Below the pieces are notes generated by a model. That model had not been told where the DNA came from. It made no database searches and saw only the letters and a program-made list of their open reading frames with translations. This document shows positions 1 through 10,077 of a DNA stretch of 64,000 nucleotides, piece by piece. The stretch covers positions 1 through 64,000 of the forward strand of contig NZ_BDQM01000002.1 in the NCBI RefSeq assembly GCF_002207865.1, written 5' to 3'. The DNA comes from Colwellia marinimaniae. Lineage in GTDB: Bacteria; Pseudomonadota; Gammaproteobacteria; Enterobacterales; Alteromonadaceae. The position numbers were made by a program, and so were the translations under genes. Every line of letters begins with the position of its first letter. Within the stretch, counting starts at the first letter, position 1.

Positions 1-5
1 ATGAT

Positions 6-585
6 AATACGGTGTATCTAACAAACTGATCTGTTGCGAGCGAGGCTTAGGCATAATAATCACCAGACTTAATGAAGATAAATTAAGCCTAGTTTATTGA
101 TGAAAATATGTACAAGTTATTATGGGCAAGTTATTATGGGCAAGTTATTATGGGTGGCAGATTAAGTTATCACCAGACTTAATGAAGGTAAATTAAGCCT
201 AGTTTGTTGATGAAAATATGTACAAGTTATTATGGGTGGCAGATTAAGTTAGTGGCAGATTAAGTTATTAATGGGTGGCAGATTAAGTTGCGAGCGAGGC
301 TTAGGCATAATAATCACCAGACTTAATGAAGATAAATTAAGCCTAGTTTATTGGTGGAAATATGTACAAGTTATTATGGGTGGCAGATTAAGTTACAAGT
401 TATTATGGGTGGCAGGTTAAGTTGATTCTAGTGCTGAACTCTGGGCACACAATACGGTGTATCTAACAAACTGATCTGTTGCGAGCGAGGCTTAGGCATA
501 ATAATCACCAGACTTAATGAAGGTAAATTAAGCCTAGTTTATTGATGTAAATATGTACAAGTTATTATGGGTGGCAGGTTAAGTT
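6..585. repeat. Degenerate direct-repeat array upstream of the Gabija operon
   Basis: A roughly 135-bp unit recurs four times in direct orientation. Copies at about 6-176 and 451-585 start with AATACGGTGTATCTAAC. Copies at about 170-250 and 289-394 are 5'-truncated. Each unit contains GCGAGCGAGGCTTAGGC, a short inverted repeat CTTAAT...ATTAAG, and the tail CAAGTTATTATGGGTGGCAG. The tail alone is further reiterated at 113-160, 250-290 and 394-425. Unit ends are ragged and the spacing is irregular, so this is not a CRISPR. No coding frame runs through it. It looks like a recombination-built array or an eroded mobile element edge. Confidence 0.75.
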
Positions 586-646
586 GATTAATATATTGGT
601 ATTTATCTCCTGAAAAACGCAAGAAAAACAATATATTCTTATGATG

Positions 647-671
647 TTATGATTTATCATAATTTTATAAT
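647..671 (+). promoter_or_regulatory. Perfect palindrome next to a candidate -10 box of gajA
   Basis: TTATGATTTATCATAA at 647-662 is a perfect 7+2+7 inverted repeat. It ends four bases before a consensus TATAAT at 666-671, which lies about 25 bp upstream of the gajA start. No good -35 box is seen at the usual distance. The arrangement is what a small dimeric repressor operator would look like, but no regulator gene is present in the window. The Shine-Dalgarno AAGGA lies at about 685-689, well placed for the ATG at 697. Confidence 0.4.
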
Positions 672-696
672 TAGGATTTTTTAGCAAGGATGAAAA

Positions 697-2577
697 ATGT
701 ATCTATCAAAATTAAAAGTACAAAACTTCAGGCAATTCAAAGACTTTTCAATTGGCTTTAATAAAGGTTTAAATTTGTTGGTCGGAGAAAATAATGCAGG
801 TAAAAGCTCTGTCATTGATGCTATTAGAATTGCCCTTGATACTACCTCAGCTGAATGGGTCTCAATTTCTGACACTGACTTCTTAAGTGGTAAAAGTGAG
901 CTGCAAATAAAACTACAATTTGTGGGCTTATCAGTACGGGAATCAGGGATATTTCTTGAGCATTTAACAACAGAAGATAACTCTGAACAAGTTGAAGAGT
1001 CCCTACTCTATATAACACTTACCGCAAAACTAACTCAAAACTTTTCAAAGAAAACTCAATACATAAAAACTGAAATTCATTCAGGTAAAAATGGTGATGG
1101 ACCAATAATTGAACGTGATATTCGTGATTACCTAGCCACCACATACTTAAAACCTCTACGTGATGCAGAAGCTGAATTGAAAGCTGGACGCTCATCGAGG
1201 TTGTCACAAATATTAGGAAGTAACAGCAGCCTAGCTGGTGATAATGCTGCTACTAAACGTATTATTGAATTACTTACAACCGCAAGCAACGATATTCAGG
1301 CCGACCCATCAATCCAAGCTGCGCAAAGTGATATTGCTACTCTACTAAACTCCTTAACATTTAAGTCAAATACATTTTCCCCTGCATTGAGCTTACTTGG
1401 TAGTAAAGCCTATGCAGACATGAGTGAGTCAGAAAAATCCTTTGCATTAAAAAATATCCTAGAGAAACTTACACTTGAGCTTGATGCTACAGGCATTAAG
1501 CATGGTCTAGGTTATAGTAGCCTATTATTTATGGCGACCGAATTAATGTTAATTGAGCAAGAAGAAGATCAATACCCTCTATTGCTAGTCGAAGAGCCTG
1601 AAGCGCACCTTCACCCTCAATTACAGTTAAAGTTTATTAAATACCTGCGCGATGAGAATAGTGAATTGCAATGTATTTTATCTACTCACAGCCCTGTTCT
1701 TGCCTCAAAAGCACCGCTCAAAAGTTTGATTCTCATGCAAGATGGTAAAGCCTTTCCTCTCAGAGAAGAACACACTGCCTTAGCACCTGAAGATTATGTG
1801 TTTTTGGAAAAGTTTTTAGACTCAACAAAAGCTAATATGTTCTTTGCAAGAGGCGTGCTACTAGTCGAAGGTGTAGCTGAAGTAGTATTGCTACCTCAAA
1901 TAGCAGAATTACTAGGGAGACCATTGGAAGACTATGGAGTATCGCTAGTAAGTGTTAATGGTTTATCGAGAAAGAGATACGCTAAGATTTATCGTTCTAA
2001 TCCTAGTTTATCAAACCCACAGCCTTTACCTATAAAGGTTGCCTGTATTACCGATCTAGACTTGTGGCCAGATGAAGCAGAGGAAAAAGATGGTAATGCT
2101 TATGGGTTTAAAGTTAAGAAACAACCGATAAAGAACAAAGGTGGGAATCTTGGATATTGGCTTAACGAACTCGACCAACATGCTATAGACGCGAAGAAAG
2201 CAACGAAAACAGAATTCGATGGGGAATCAGTTAAGACGTTTATATCGAATGATTGGACATTTGAATTCTGTTTAGCGAAATATGGGTTAGCAGAAGAAGT
2301 ATATCTGGCTGTAAAAGGGACCTCGGAAGGATTTGATAGTTTAAGCACTGACAGTCATATTAGGGCTGTTCAGTTATATAGAATGATCGAAAGTAAAGGC
2401 AAGGCCAAGAGTGAAGTAAGCTATTTACTTGCGAATATTCTGTCTAAGTACAAAGACCAACCTGAACTATTACGGAGTAAGCTACCTAGCTATATAATTG
2501 ATGCTATTGAGTATGTAACGGAAGCCTTTCCTGTAATAACACCACCTGTAAATACGGACATTAGCCAAGATGATTAA
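697..2577 (+). CDS. gajA: Gabija-type OLD-family nuclease (AAA ATPase + TOPRIM)
   Basis: The 626-residue protein has an N-terminal ABC/RecF-like ATPase and a C-terminal TOPRIM nuclease, the layout of OLD-family endonucleases. Walker A is GENNAGKSS at residues 30-38. Walker B is LLLVEEPEAH with Glu299/Glu300, followed by the switch motif STHSP at 329-333. The TOPRIM acidic residues are visible as VEG (Glu391) and TDLD (Asp453, Asp455). In known Gabija systems GajA is a sequence-specific DNA-nicking nuclease held off by nucleotide and activated by phage replication. The helicase gene gajB overlaps its end by 8 bases, which is the diagnostic pairing. A class 2 OLD nuclease without a defence role is less likely given this partner. 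Confidence 0.85.
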   Translation: MYLSKLKVQNFRQFKDFSIGFNKGLNLLVGENNAGKSSVIDAIRIALDTTSAEWVSISDTDFLSGKSELQIKLQFVGLSVRESGIFLEHLTTEDNSEQVEESLLYITLTAKLTQNFSKKTQYIKTEIHSGKNGDGPIIERDIRDYLATTYLKPLRDAEAELKAGRSSRLSQILGSNSSLAGDNAATKRIIELLTTASNDIQADPSIQAAQSDIATLLNSLTFKSNTFSPALSLLGSKAYADMSESEKSFALKNILEKLTLELDATGIKHGLGYSSLLFMATELMLIEQEEDQYPLLLVEEPEAHLHPQLQLKFIKYLRDENSELQCILSTHSPVLASKAPLKSLILMQDGKAFPLREEHTALAPEDYVFLEKFLDSTKANMFFARGVLLVEGVAEVVLLPQIAELLGRPLEDYGVSLVSVNGLSRKRYAKIYRSNPSLSNPQPLPIKVACITDLDLWPDEAEEKDGNAYGFKVKKQPIKNKGGNLGYWLNELDQHAIDAKKATKTEFDGESVKTFISNDWTFEFCLAKYGLAEEVYLAVKGTSEGFDSLSTDSHIRAVQLYRMIESKGKAKSEVSYLLANILSKYKDQPELLRSKLPSYIIDAIEYVTEAFPVITPPVNTDISQDD

Positions 2578-4423
2578 TATCGAAGATGTTGATGTCAGGG
2601 AAGTTGAACAAGAATTAGGTCTGTCTTTCGATGGTACGAGAAAGAACATACTAAAAACATTTGATGACGTACAAGCTTGTCCAGGAAGCGGTAAAACTAC
2701 TATGGTCGCGGCCAAATTGCTCATCATAGCTAAAAAATGGCAAACAAAATATCAAGGTGTATGTGTGCTGACACACACAAATGTTGCTAAACAAGAAATC
2801 ATAGATCGCCTTAATCGAAATGCCGATGGTGTAAAGTTACTGTCTTATCCTCATTTTATTGGCACTATTCAGGAATTTATAAATAAGTTCTTAGCTATAT
2901 CATTTCTTCGTTCTAATGGCTATTGTGTTAAGCATATAGATGACGACATGTGCAACGTAAAAGCGTGGCATTTACTCAGTTATGGGACACAAAAATTCCT
3001 TGAAAATAAGCGGATCTCATCATTACAAAACTTACAGTATTATTTTAACAACAAGGAGCTTGAGCTAAGAGTACCTGGGTTTAAGGCTGAATCACCTTCT
3101 AATAGTTATAGAGAATTAACAGAAGCTAAAGAAACTCTCGTCAATGATGGATATTATTACTATCATGAAATGTATGCTTTCGCTAATCAGTCCATTCATG
3201 ACAATCCCAAAATACTAGACGCTATTCGGCATAGATTCCCCATCGTATTTATTGATGAAATGCAAGATACCCAAAAATTTCAAGACGAGTTATTGAATAA
3301 GATATTTCTGCACGATAATGTTAAATATCAGAGGTTCGGAGATCCTGATCAAGCCATATATAGTGATGATGGAGAAGAAAACCAAACTTATAATAAGGCT
3401 ATATTAGAGAAAATTGAAAATAGTCACCGATTTGATAACTCTATTGCTCAGTTAGCAAAACAATTGAGTTATAACCGTATAAATTTAACCTCGAACAAGA
3501 CTAATCGAATTGTATCTCCACATACAATTTTTTTAGTTGATGATAATTCTAGGCATAAAGTCTTCACCGAATTTGCTCACTTATGTGAACAAGTTGTTCC
3601 TATGGATTGTGATAACCCAATTAAGACCGTTGGTGCAGTAGGGAAAAAAAAGGATGATGGATTAACAATTTGTAACTATCTTGATTCCTTTGATAAAGAT
3701 AATAGTAAAAATAAATTTAAACCTAAAAAACTCATTCATTATTTCTATGAAGCAAAACGTATAAAGGTCGGTCACGAAGCATATCATATAGTATTAAATG
3801 GCATTGTAAGATGCGGTCATATGGCTAACGGTGAATTAGTTTATTCCGATGGGACTAAGTCCCCTTACTCCGCAACAAGCATCCGTAAATACTTAAAAGA
3901 TTCAAATTGTTTTATTGACTTCAATATATTGATTAAGAAATTACTCGATAGCTCAATAGATAAAATTAAATGGGACGATGCGGTTACAAGACTAATAAAC
4001 TTAGCCGATTTACAAGTTTCAACCGCTATTCAAGACTTCATTAGCTTTGAAAGCAATATTCGACTCAACCCAACCGCAAATGATAACGGCTCAAATATAG
4101 TTACGATAAATATTAACGGGCGAAAAATAGAAAATGAAGTAGCTACAATTCATGCCGTTAAAGGCGAAACTCATGCCGCAACTTTAGTTTTAGAAACAAA
4201 ACATTATGAGTTTGATATGGGGTCTTTAATCAAATATATTCTTGGTGAAAACACTACAAAACCAACAGGTGTTAGGAAACCTCAGTTTATGAAAAAGTTA
4301 TATGTGGCGTTTTCAAGACCAGAGCACTTACTTTGTATCGCTATAGATAAATCACGGTTTCCAACTGAGCACATAAGCAAATCAAATTATGCAGGATGGA
4401 AAATTTGTGACCTTACTACTTAG
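2570..4423 (+). CDS. gajB: Gabija-type UvrD-like helicase
   Basis: The 617-residue protein is a superfamily 1 helicase of the UvrD/PcrA type. Walker A is PGSGKTT at residues 38-44. Motif II is FIDEMQD (Asp229, Glu230) rather than the usual DExQD. Motif III is GDPDQAIY at 257-264, motif V is HAVKGETH near 528-535 and motif VI is YVAFSRPEH near 578-586. In Gabija, GajB pairs with GajA and is thought to sense or process DNA ends and consume nucleotides during infection. The start overlaps the gajA stop, so translation is probably coupled. It is longer than the best-known GajB (about 490 residues). The extra length appears to lie in the central accessory region. Confidence 0.82.
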   Translation: MINIEDVDVREVEQELGLSFDGTRKNILKTFDDVQACPGSGKTTMVAAKLLIIAKKWQTKYQGVCVLTHTNVAKQEIIDRLNRNADGVKLLSYPHFIGTIQEFINKFLAISFLRSNGYCVKHIDDDMCNVKAWHLLSYGTQKFLENKRISSLQNLQYYFNNKELELRVPGFKAESPSNSYRELTEAKETLVNDGYYYYHEMYAFANQSIHDNPKILDAIRHRFPIVFIDEMQDTQKFQDELLNKIFLHDNVKYQRFGDPDQAIYSDDGEENQTYNKAILEKIENSHRFDNSIAQLAKQLSYNRINLTSNKTNRIVSPHTIFLVDDNSRHKVFTEFAHLCEQVVPMDCDNPIKTVGAVGKKKDDGLTICNYLDSFDKDNSKNKFKPKKLIHYFYEAKRIKVGHEAYHIVLNGIVRCGHMANGELVYSDGTKSPYSATSIRKYLKDSNCFIDFNILIKKLLDSSIDKIKWDDAVTRLINLADLQVSTAIQDFISFESNIRLNPTANDNGSNIVTININGRKIENEVATIHAVKGETHAATLVLETKHYEFDMGSLIKYILGENTTKPTGVRKPQFMKKLYVAFSRPEHLLCIAIDKSRFPTEHISKSNYAGWKICDLTT

Positions 4424-4531
4424 TTGATATTAAACTTAGAACGGAAATATATTTATATGGAAAGATGGGATAAGCAAACATCCACTTCCTAGTTATAAAT
4501 AATAACCATTAATAAATTTAAGTAGGTAACA

Positions 4532-4559
4532 AAAAAGCGAACCAAGTGGTTCGCTTTTT
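4532..4559. terminator. Bidirectional terminator between gajB and gcvP
   Basis: AAAAAGCGAACC at 4532-4543 pairs perfectly with GGTTCGCTTTTT at 4548-4559 around an AAGT loop. The A and T runs on either side let it act on both strands. It sits between the convergent gajB and gcvP genes. Confidence 0.85.
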
Positions 4560-4666
4560 ATATTTCTGGCTGTTTAATAACTTAGTAAGCCACAATCTTA
4601 ATTACGGTCACAAACTTCATTAAAACAGTCACAATCTTTATTAACAGTCACTAATCGAAAAATTTT

Positions 4667-7561
4667 CTATTTATAACTCTCTACTGGAGGACATGAACAT
4701 ATTAAGTTTCTGTCACCATAAACATCATCAATTCTGTTAACTGTTGGCCAGAACTTATCTTTCGCTGCCGCTGGTACTGGGAATACCGCTTCTTTAATGG
4801 TGTAAGCACGATCCCAAGTATCGGTAATATCCGCTAAGGTATGCGGTGCATTGTGTAGTGGGTTATCGTCGCTGCTCCACTCACCTGAGGCAACTTTACG
4901 TACTTCATCACGAATACACACCATGGCTTCGATGAAACGGTCCAGCTCAACTTTAGACTCAGACTCCGTTGGCTCAATCATAAACGTACCCGCTACTGGG
5001 AACGACATGGTGGGTGCATGGAAACCGTAATCCATTAAGCGCTTGGCGATATCTACTTCAGTAATACCACACTCAGCTTTAATAGGGCGTAAGTCGATAA
5101 TACATTCGTGCGCTACGCGGCCATTAGGTCCAGTGTATAAAATTGGGTAATGTTGGCTAAGTTTAGTCGCTAAGTAGTTCGCGTTAGTGATAGCGTATTT
5201 AGTGGCGTCAGTAACACCTTTTTTACCTAACATGGCAATGTATAGGTAAGTAATACATAAGATACCGGCACTACCAAAGGGTGCTGCTGATACCGCACCA
5301 TTGCCTTTATTACCTTCGGTGATATTCACTAAGGCATGATCAGGAAGGAATGGTGCTAGGTGTGACTTAACACCGATAGGACCCATACCTGGACCACCGC
5401 CGCCGTGTGGAATAGCGAAAGTTTTGTGTAAGTTAAGGTGTGAAACATCAGCGCCGATTGAACCCGGTGAGGTTAAGCCTACTTGTGCGTTCATGTTCGC
5501 GCCATCAAGGTAAACTTGACCGCCGTTATCATGAATGATGTTACAGATTTCAGCAATCGTTGTTTCGTATATACCATGAGTCGACGGGTACGTGATCATG
5601 ATACAAGAAAGGTTATCGCGTAACTCTTCAGCTTTTGCGGTTAAGTCGGCCATATCAACGTTGCCTTCTTTATCACAATTTACCACAACAACTTTCATAC
5701 CAACCATTTGCGCTGACGCTGGGTTAGTACCGTGTGCTGATGAAGGAATTAAACAGATGTTACGATGTGCATCACCACGGCTTTCGTGGTATTTAACAAT
5801 AGCGATTAAACCAGCGTACTCACCTTGAGCACCTGAGTTCGGTTGCATTGAAATGTTGTCGTAACCCGTTAACTCAACTAACCAGTCACCTAGTTGGTCG
5901 ATCATTTTCTTGTAACCAACCACTTGATCAGCTGGTGCAAACGGATGCATGTTAGCAAATTCAGGCCATGATACTGGGATCATCTGTGCGGTGGCATTTA
6001 ACTTCATCGTACAAGAACCTAAAGAGATCATTGAGTGGTTCAATGCTAAATCTTTATTCTCTAATCTTTTAATATAACGAAGCATTTCTGTTTCGCTGTG
6101 GTACGAGTTAAATACTGGGTGCGTTAATATTTTAGACTCACGTACTAGTGATGCAGGAATAGAAGAATGACCACTGGCAACGATTTGCTCATCAAGAGCC
6201 GCAACGTCTAAACCATGACCTGCACCTAATAAGACATCAAATAATGTCGCTACCTTGTCACGAGTAGTTGTTTCATCTAAAGAAACAGCAATTTGGCCAT
6301 CAACATCAGTACGTAAGTTTAAGTCTGCCGCAACAGCACGAGCGATGATTTCAGTTTTATTGTCTACATTAAAAGTAAGGGTATCAAAGTAGTTCGCGTG
6401 AACTGCTGTTAGCCCTTTAGACGCGGTACCTAAAGATAAAATATCGGTTAAACGGTGAATACGGTTAGCAATGGTTTTTAAACCTTGAGGTCCATGATAA
6501 ACCGCGTAGAACGCTGCCATGTTAGCTAATAATACTTGTGCGGTACAAATGTTTGAGTTGGCTTTTTCACGGCGAATATGTTGCTCGCGCGTTTGCATTG
6601 CCATACGCAATGCTGGGTTACCACGGGTATCTCTTGATACACCAATAATTCTGCCTGGTAAAGAACGTTTGTATTTTTCACTGGTAGTGAAGAATGCCGC
6701 GTGAGGACCACCGTAACCCATTGGCACACCAAAACGTTGGCTTGAACCAATAACGGCATCAGCGCCTAACTCACCTGGAGACTTCAACAGTACCAAGCTC
6801 ATGATATCGGCAGCAACCGCAACAATGGCTTTTTTCTGATGAATTTTAGCAATTAGCTCGCTAATATCAGTTACTTCACCTGAAGCGCCTGGGTATTGAA
6901 TTAAGGCACCAAAAATATCATGATCCGCAGCTTCATTGGCCGGAGCGATGATAATGTCAAAACCAAACATTTCTGCCCGTTGTTTAACAACGTCGATGGT
7001 TTGTGGGAAAATATCTTCAGAGATAAAGAACAGGTTTGATTTTTTGTTTTTAGAAACACGTTTGGCTAGTGCCATGGCTTCGGCAGCGGCAGTGCCTTCA
7101 TCTAATAATGAAGCAGAAGCAAGGTCTAAACCAGTCAAGTCGATACACATTTGTTGGTAGTTTAATAATGACTCTAAACGACCTTGAGCAATTTCTGGTT
7201 GATACGGCGTATACGCAGTATACCAACCTGGATTTTCTAATACGTTACGTAAAATAACGTTTGGCGTTAAGGTACCGTAATAACCTAAACCAATATAAGT
7301 GTCGTTAATCTTGTTTAAGCTAGCAACCGCTTTTAAATCAGCCAGTGCTTGTACTTCAGTTTTGCTTTCTTCAATGTTTGGCAAGTCGGCAAGACGGATG
7401 TCACTTGGCACGATTTCGTCAATTAACGCATCAACAGATTCTGCGCCAATGTCATTTAACATGGCTTGGGTTTGTGCTTCATCAGGACCAATATGGCGAC
7501 GAATAAAATCTTGAGTTTGCTCTAACTCAGCTAATGAGTTAATAGGCGATTGTGAGGTCAT
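4667..7561 (-). CDS. gcvP: Glycine dehydrogenase (decarboxylating), P-protein
   Basis: The protein has 964 residues, the usual length for the single-chain P-protein of the glycine cleavage system. It decarboxylates glycine with pyridoxal phosphate and passes the aminomethyl group to the lipoyl arm of GcvH. The N-terminus IRRHIGPDE is typical. The PLP-binding lysine lies in NLHKTF near residue 713, followed by the glycine-rich [12 protein letters not shown] loop. It is the last gene of the gcvT-gcvH-gcvP series on the minus strand. An unusually long 503-bp spacer with repeats separates it from gcvH, so it may have its own promoter or lowered expression. Confidence 0.97.
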   Translation of the reverse strand: MTSQSPINSLAELEQTQDFIRRHIGPDEAQTQAMLNDIGAESVDALIDEIVPSDIRLADLPNIEESKTEVQALADLKAVASLNKINDTYIGLGYYGTLTPNVILRNVLENPGWYTAYTPYQPEIAQGRLESLLNYQQMCIDLTGLDLASASLLDEGTAAAEAMALAKRVSKNKKSNLFFISEDIFPQTIDVVKQRAEMFGFDIIIAPANEAADHDIFGALIQYPGASGEVTDISELIAKIHQKKAIVAVAADIMSLVLLKSPGELGADAVIGSSQRFGVPMGYGGPHAAFFTTSEKYKRSLPGRIIGVSRDTRGNPALRMAMQTREQHIRREKANSNICTAQVLLANMAAFYAVYHGPQGLKTIANRIHRLTDILSLGTASKGLTAVHANYFDTLTFNVDNKTEIIARAVAADLNLRTDVDGQIAVSLDETTTRDKVATLFDVLLGAGHGLDVAALDEQIVASGHSSIPASLVRESKILTHPVFNSYHSETEMLRYIKRLENKDLALNHSMISLGSCTMKLNATAQMIPVSWPEFANMHPFAPADQVVGYKKMIDQLGDWLVELTGYDNISMQPNSGAQGEYAGLIAIVKYHESRGDAHRNICLIPSSAHGTNPASAQMVGMKVVVVNCDKEGNVDMADLTAKAEELRDNLSCIMITYPSTHGIYETTIAEICNIIHDNGGQVYLDGANMNAQVGLTSPGSIGADVSHLNLHKTFAIPHGGGGPGMGPIGVKSHLAPFLPDHALVNITEGNKGNGAVSAAPFGSAGILCITYLYIAMLGKKGVTDATKYAITNANYLATKLSQHYPILYTGPNGRVAHECIIDLRPIKAECGITEVDIAKRLMDYGFHAPTMSFPVAGTFMIEPTESESKVELDRFIEAMVCIRDEVRKVASGEWSSDDNPLHNAPHTLADITDTWDRAYTIKEAVFPVPAAAKDKFWPTVNRIDDVYGDRNLICSCPPVESYK

Positions 7562-7680
7562 AACAGTTTCACTTAAATGTAGGTAAATTACGTAAATTTA
7601 AAAAATATTAGCAAGCTTTAACTTGGTCATTCCCATTTTACTTAGGCGGGAAGCCAAAGAAATTAATACTGGCTCCTCGA

Positions 7681-7734
7681 TTAAACACTTCGAGGATGAC
7701 ATTATTAAACACTTCGAGCATGACGTTATTAACG
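7681..7734. repeat. 24-bp tandem duplication in the gcvH-gcvP spacer
   Basis: TTAAACACTTCGAGGATGAC at 7681 recurs exactly 24 bases later at 7705 with two changes. The start of a third unit follows at 7729. A CCTCGA...TCGAGG stem overlaps the first copy. Noncoding. Confidence 0.6.
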
Positions 7735-7752
7735 CTTGGTGTAACAATACTA

Positions 7753-7783
7753 TTTTCTTTTATGCTTTTAGCATAAAAGAAAA
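7753..7783. terminator. Perfect 13-bp hairpin between gcvH and gcvP
   Basis: TTTTCTTTTATGC at 7753-7765 pairs perfectly with GCATAAAAGAAAA at 7771-7783 around a TTTTA loop. It is rich in A and T and lacks a GC-rich stem. It could be a weak terminator or attenuating hairpin within the gcv operon, or an RNA processing site. Confidence 0.4.
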
Positions 7784-7849
7784 CCTCAAACATAGGTTAG
7801 AGGCTTCAATCTATTTTAGCTAAGATAATCAATGTTTAAGCAAAGCCGT

Positions 7850-8055
7850 CAAGCCGCGAACTCCATGAGCTTAGTTTACTAAGTGATTGGAGTGAGCGGT
7901 GTAGACAATGCCGACTAAACTTGATTAACGACGCTAAAAATTTTTCGTAAACAGTCAGCTGTTAGGCAAGGCGCTGAAGTTATGAGTTTACTGAGCTTAG
8001 TACACTAAGCGATGGCAACGAATAACAAAGGCAACGCAGCATAAATGCTGAATGT
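7850..8055. repeat. Two diverged palindromic intergenic repeats beside gcvH
   Basis: Two copies share the core TGAGCTTAGT(TT/AC)ACTAAG. One lies at about 7867-7890 and the other at about 7991-8013. Each core forms a CTTAGT/ACTAAG hairpin and is embedded in similar flanks (CCGCGAACTCCATG... and GGCGCTGAAGTTATG...). A third, more diverged copy with AGCGCTGAGCCTAG lies at about 8621-8676 on the other side of gcvH. They fill the gcvH-gcvP and gcvT-gcvH spacers, which otherwise hold nothing recognisable. Confidence 0.55.
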
Positions 8056-8064
8056 GACCGAAAA

Positions 8065-8454
8065 CTAGTCTTCGTCGATAGAGTTCTTATAGCCTTCCGC
8101 ATCAAGTAAGTTTTCTAACTCACTTGCATCGTCAAGTTTCACTTTAAATAACCAACCGCCACCAAAAGCATCCGAGTTAAGTAACTCTGGAGCATCTTCT
8201 AGTTCTTCGTTGATTGCAATAACAGTACCTGAAACAGGTGAGTAGATATCTGAAGCAGCTTTTACTGATTCTGCTACGGCAACATCATCGCCAACACTAA
8301 TTGAATCATCAACATCTGGTAATTCAACAAATACCATGTCACCTAAAAGGTCTTGTGCGTGTTCAGTAATACCGATAGTAGCAGTACCGTCACTTTCAAG
8401 ACGAACCCACTCGTGAGATGTTGCATATTTTAATTCTGAAGGAATGTTGCTCAT
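8065..8454 (-). CDS. gcvH: Glycine cleavage system H protein
   Basis: This 129-residue lipoyl carrier protein shuttles the aminomethyl group between the P, T and L proteins. The lipoyl-accepting lysine is Lys65 in ESVKAASD, where the family has it. The N-terminus [12 protein letters not shown] and the length are standard. It lies between gcvT and gcvP on the minus strand. Repeat-filled gaps of about 258 bp and 503 bp flank it instead of the tight spacing common in enterobacteria. Confidence 0.97.
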   Translation of the reverse strand: MSNIPSELKYATSHEWVRLESDGTATIGITEHAQDLLGDMVFVELPDVDDSISVGDDVAVAESVKAASDIYSPVSGTVIAINEELEDAPELLNSDAFGGGWLFKVKLDDASELENLLDAEGYKNSIDED

Positions 8455-8712
8455 TTTTATTTTTCCTATTTCACTTTATTAGTAAATTGATTCACTACTT
8501 AATTAGAAAGTAGATTAAATTTCTGTAAATTTATATAGCACAAAAGCTGCTAGATAATAATATTTATGTACTAGTTAACGCATCCTAAATAATAGTAATC
8601 ACAGTGAAGCTGTCAAATTTCGTAGCGCTGAGCCTAGTTTAATTAAATTTACTAAGTTATGCGCTATGTCAATGCCGACAATAAAACTGCGGTTACTAGT
8701 ATGACTGATGAA

Positions 8713-9801
8713 TTAGAATACTTTTTTACCGTTACGAACAAAGCTAGGTTTTGTCACAGTAACTTTAACTAATTTCTTACGCATTTCAACTTCAACCACA
8801 TCACCTACTTTTACGCTACGAGGTACACGCGCTAAAGCAACACTGTGACCTAATGTCGGTGAGAATGTACCTGAAGTGATGATGCCTTCGCCAGCTTCAG
8901 TAATAACCTTTTGCGCGGTACGCAAAACGCCCTTCTCTTCCAATACTAAACCAACCAACTTAGGTTGGTCACCGGCAGATTTTTGTGCAGTTAATACCTC
9001 ACGACCGATAAAATCACGGTCTGTTGGTTCCCAGCTTATGGTCCAGGCCATGTTAGCTGCGATAGGCGAAACGCTTTCGTCCATATCTAAACCGTAAAGG
9101 TTCATGCCGGCTTCTAAACGTAAAGTATCACGGGCACCTAAGCCACATGGCGCTACGCCAGCGTCTAATAATTTTTGCCAGAAATCTTCTGTAGCACTTT
9201 CCGGAAGGATAATTTCGTAACCAAGTTCACCGGTATAACCGGTAGTGGCGATAAATAAATCACCTACTTGTACACCAAAAAATGGCTTCATGCCTTCAAC
9301 GGCAGCACTTTCTTCAGCAGAAAGTAAAGTACCGACTTTAGCGATAGCTTCTGGGCCCTGTACGGCAATCATGCCAAACTCAGGACGCTCAGTAATAGTA
9401 ATATCAAAACCAGTTGCTTGCTTAGTCATCCAAGCAAGATCTTTTTCACGTGTTGCCGAGTTAACAACTAAGCGGTAGTTAGTGTCGGAGAAGAAGTAAA
9501 TGATCAAATCATCAATCACACCGCCAGCTTCATTTAACATACCTGTGTATAACGCTTTTCCTGGGATTGTTAACTTAGCAACATCGTTAATCACTAAACG
9601 ACGTAAAAAAGCTTTTGCATCTGTGCCTTGCACGTCAACAATGGTCATGTGTGAAACATCAAACATACCGGCACTTTTTCTTACCGCATGATGCTCTTCA
9701 ATTTGAGAGCCATAGTTAATTGGCATTTCCCAGCCATAAAAATCAACCATTTTTGCGCCTGAAGCTAAATGCTTTGCATGTAATACTGTTTTATTAGTCA
9801 T
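8713..9801 (-). CDS. gcvT: Aminomethyltransferase, glycine cleavage T protein
   Basis: The T protein transfers the methylene group from GcvH-bound aminomethyl to tetrahydrofolate and releases ammonia. From the ATG at 9801 it has 362 residues, close to the E. coli 364, and begins [11 protein letters not shown]. An upstream TTG would add eight residues, but the ATG has a GTGG Shine-Dalgarno and matches the family start. Landmarks are [18 protein letters not shown] near residue 45 and [10 protein letters not shown] in the folate-binding region. It is first in the gcvTHP series. No glycine riboswitch is recognisable upstream. Confidence 0.96.
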   Translation of the reverse strand: MTNKTVLHAKHLASGAKMVDFYGWEMPINYGSQIEEHHAVRKSAGMFDVSHMTIVDVQGTDAKAFLRRLVINDVAKLTIPGKALYTGMLNEAGGVIDDLIIYFFSDTNYRLVVNSATREKDLAWMTKQATGFDITITERPEFGMIAVQGPEAIAKVGTLLSAEESAAVEGMKPFFGVQVGDLFIATTGYTGELGYEIILPESATEDFWQKLLDAGVAPCGLGARDTLRLEAGMNLYGLDMDESVSPIAANMAWTISWEPTDRDFIGREVLTAQKSAGDQPKLVGLVLEEKGVLRTAQKVITEAGEGIITSGTFSPTLGHSVALARVPRSVKVGDVVEVEMRKKLVKVTVTKPSFVRNGKKVF

Positions 9802-9984
9802 GTGTTCCACTCTAAGAATTGACAAAGTTGCTTAATTATAGCTGGCACTTACCGTTGATTCAACAGTAAAAGCTACAGTTTTAAAATATAAACCCGTGTT
9901 CCATGTAATATCGGAATTATATTTCAAAATTAAGCGTATTATGGAATATATCGCAACATTATCTTGATGTTCTAGCCACAGAAC

Positions 9985-10018
9985 AAATAAAAGCCAATAA
10001 ATTTATTGGCTTTTATTT
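9985..10018. terminator. Terminator after ubiI, upstream of gcvT
   Basis: A perfect 34-base palindrome is centred on AATAAATTTATT, with the arms AAAAGCC and GGCTTTT and T/A runs outside. It closes the ubiI transcript and separates it from gcvT on the minus strand. It implies a separate gcvT promoter in the roughly 180 bp that follow, where I see no riboswitch. Confidence 0.75.
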
Positions 10019-10077
10019 TTAACTGCTTATATTTACTATTTATTATAGCGGCGGCTATTGCCGGGTGATTAGTAGCA

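Noticed and set aside
6..585. CRISPR array
   Set aside because: Units are long, diverged, ragged and overlapping, with no constant repeat alternating with unique spacers, and no cas genes are present.
697..4423. Retron or PARIS-type system
   Set aside because: No reverse transcriptase or msr/msd-like RNA. The ATPase and TOPRIM are in one protein beside a UvrD helicase, which fits Gabija better.
9802..9984. Glycine riboswitch upstream of gcvT
   Set aside because: None of the conserved glycine-aptamer core sequences are visible on the minus strand; only A/T-rich DNA and the upstream terminator are present.
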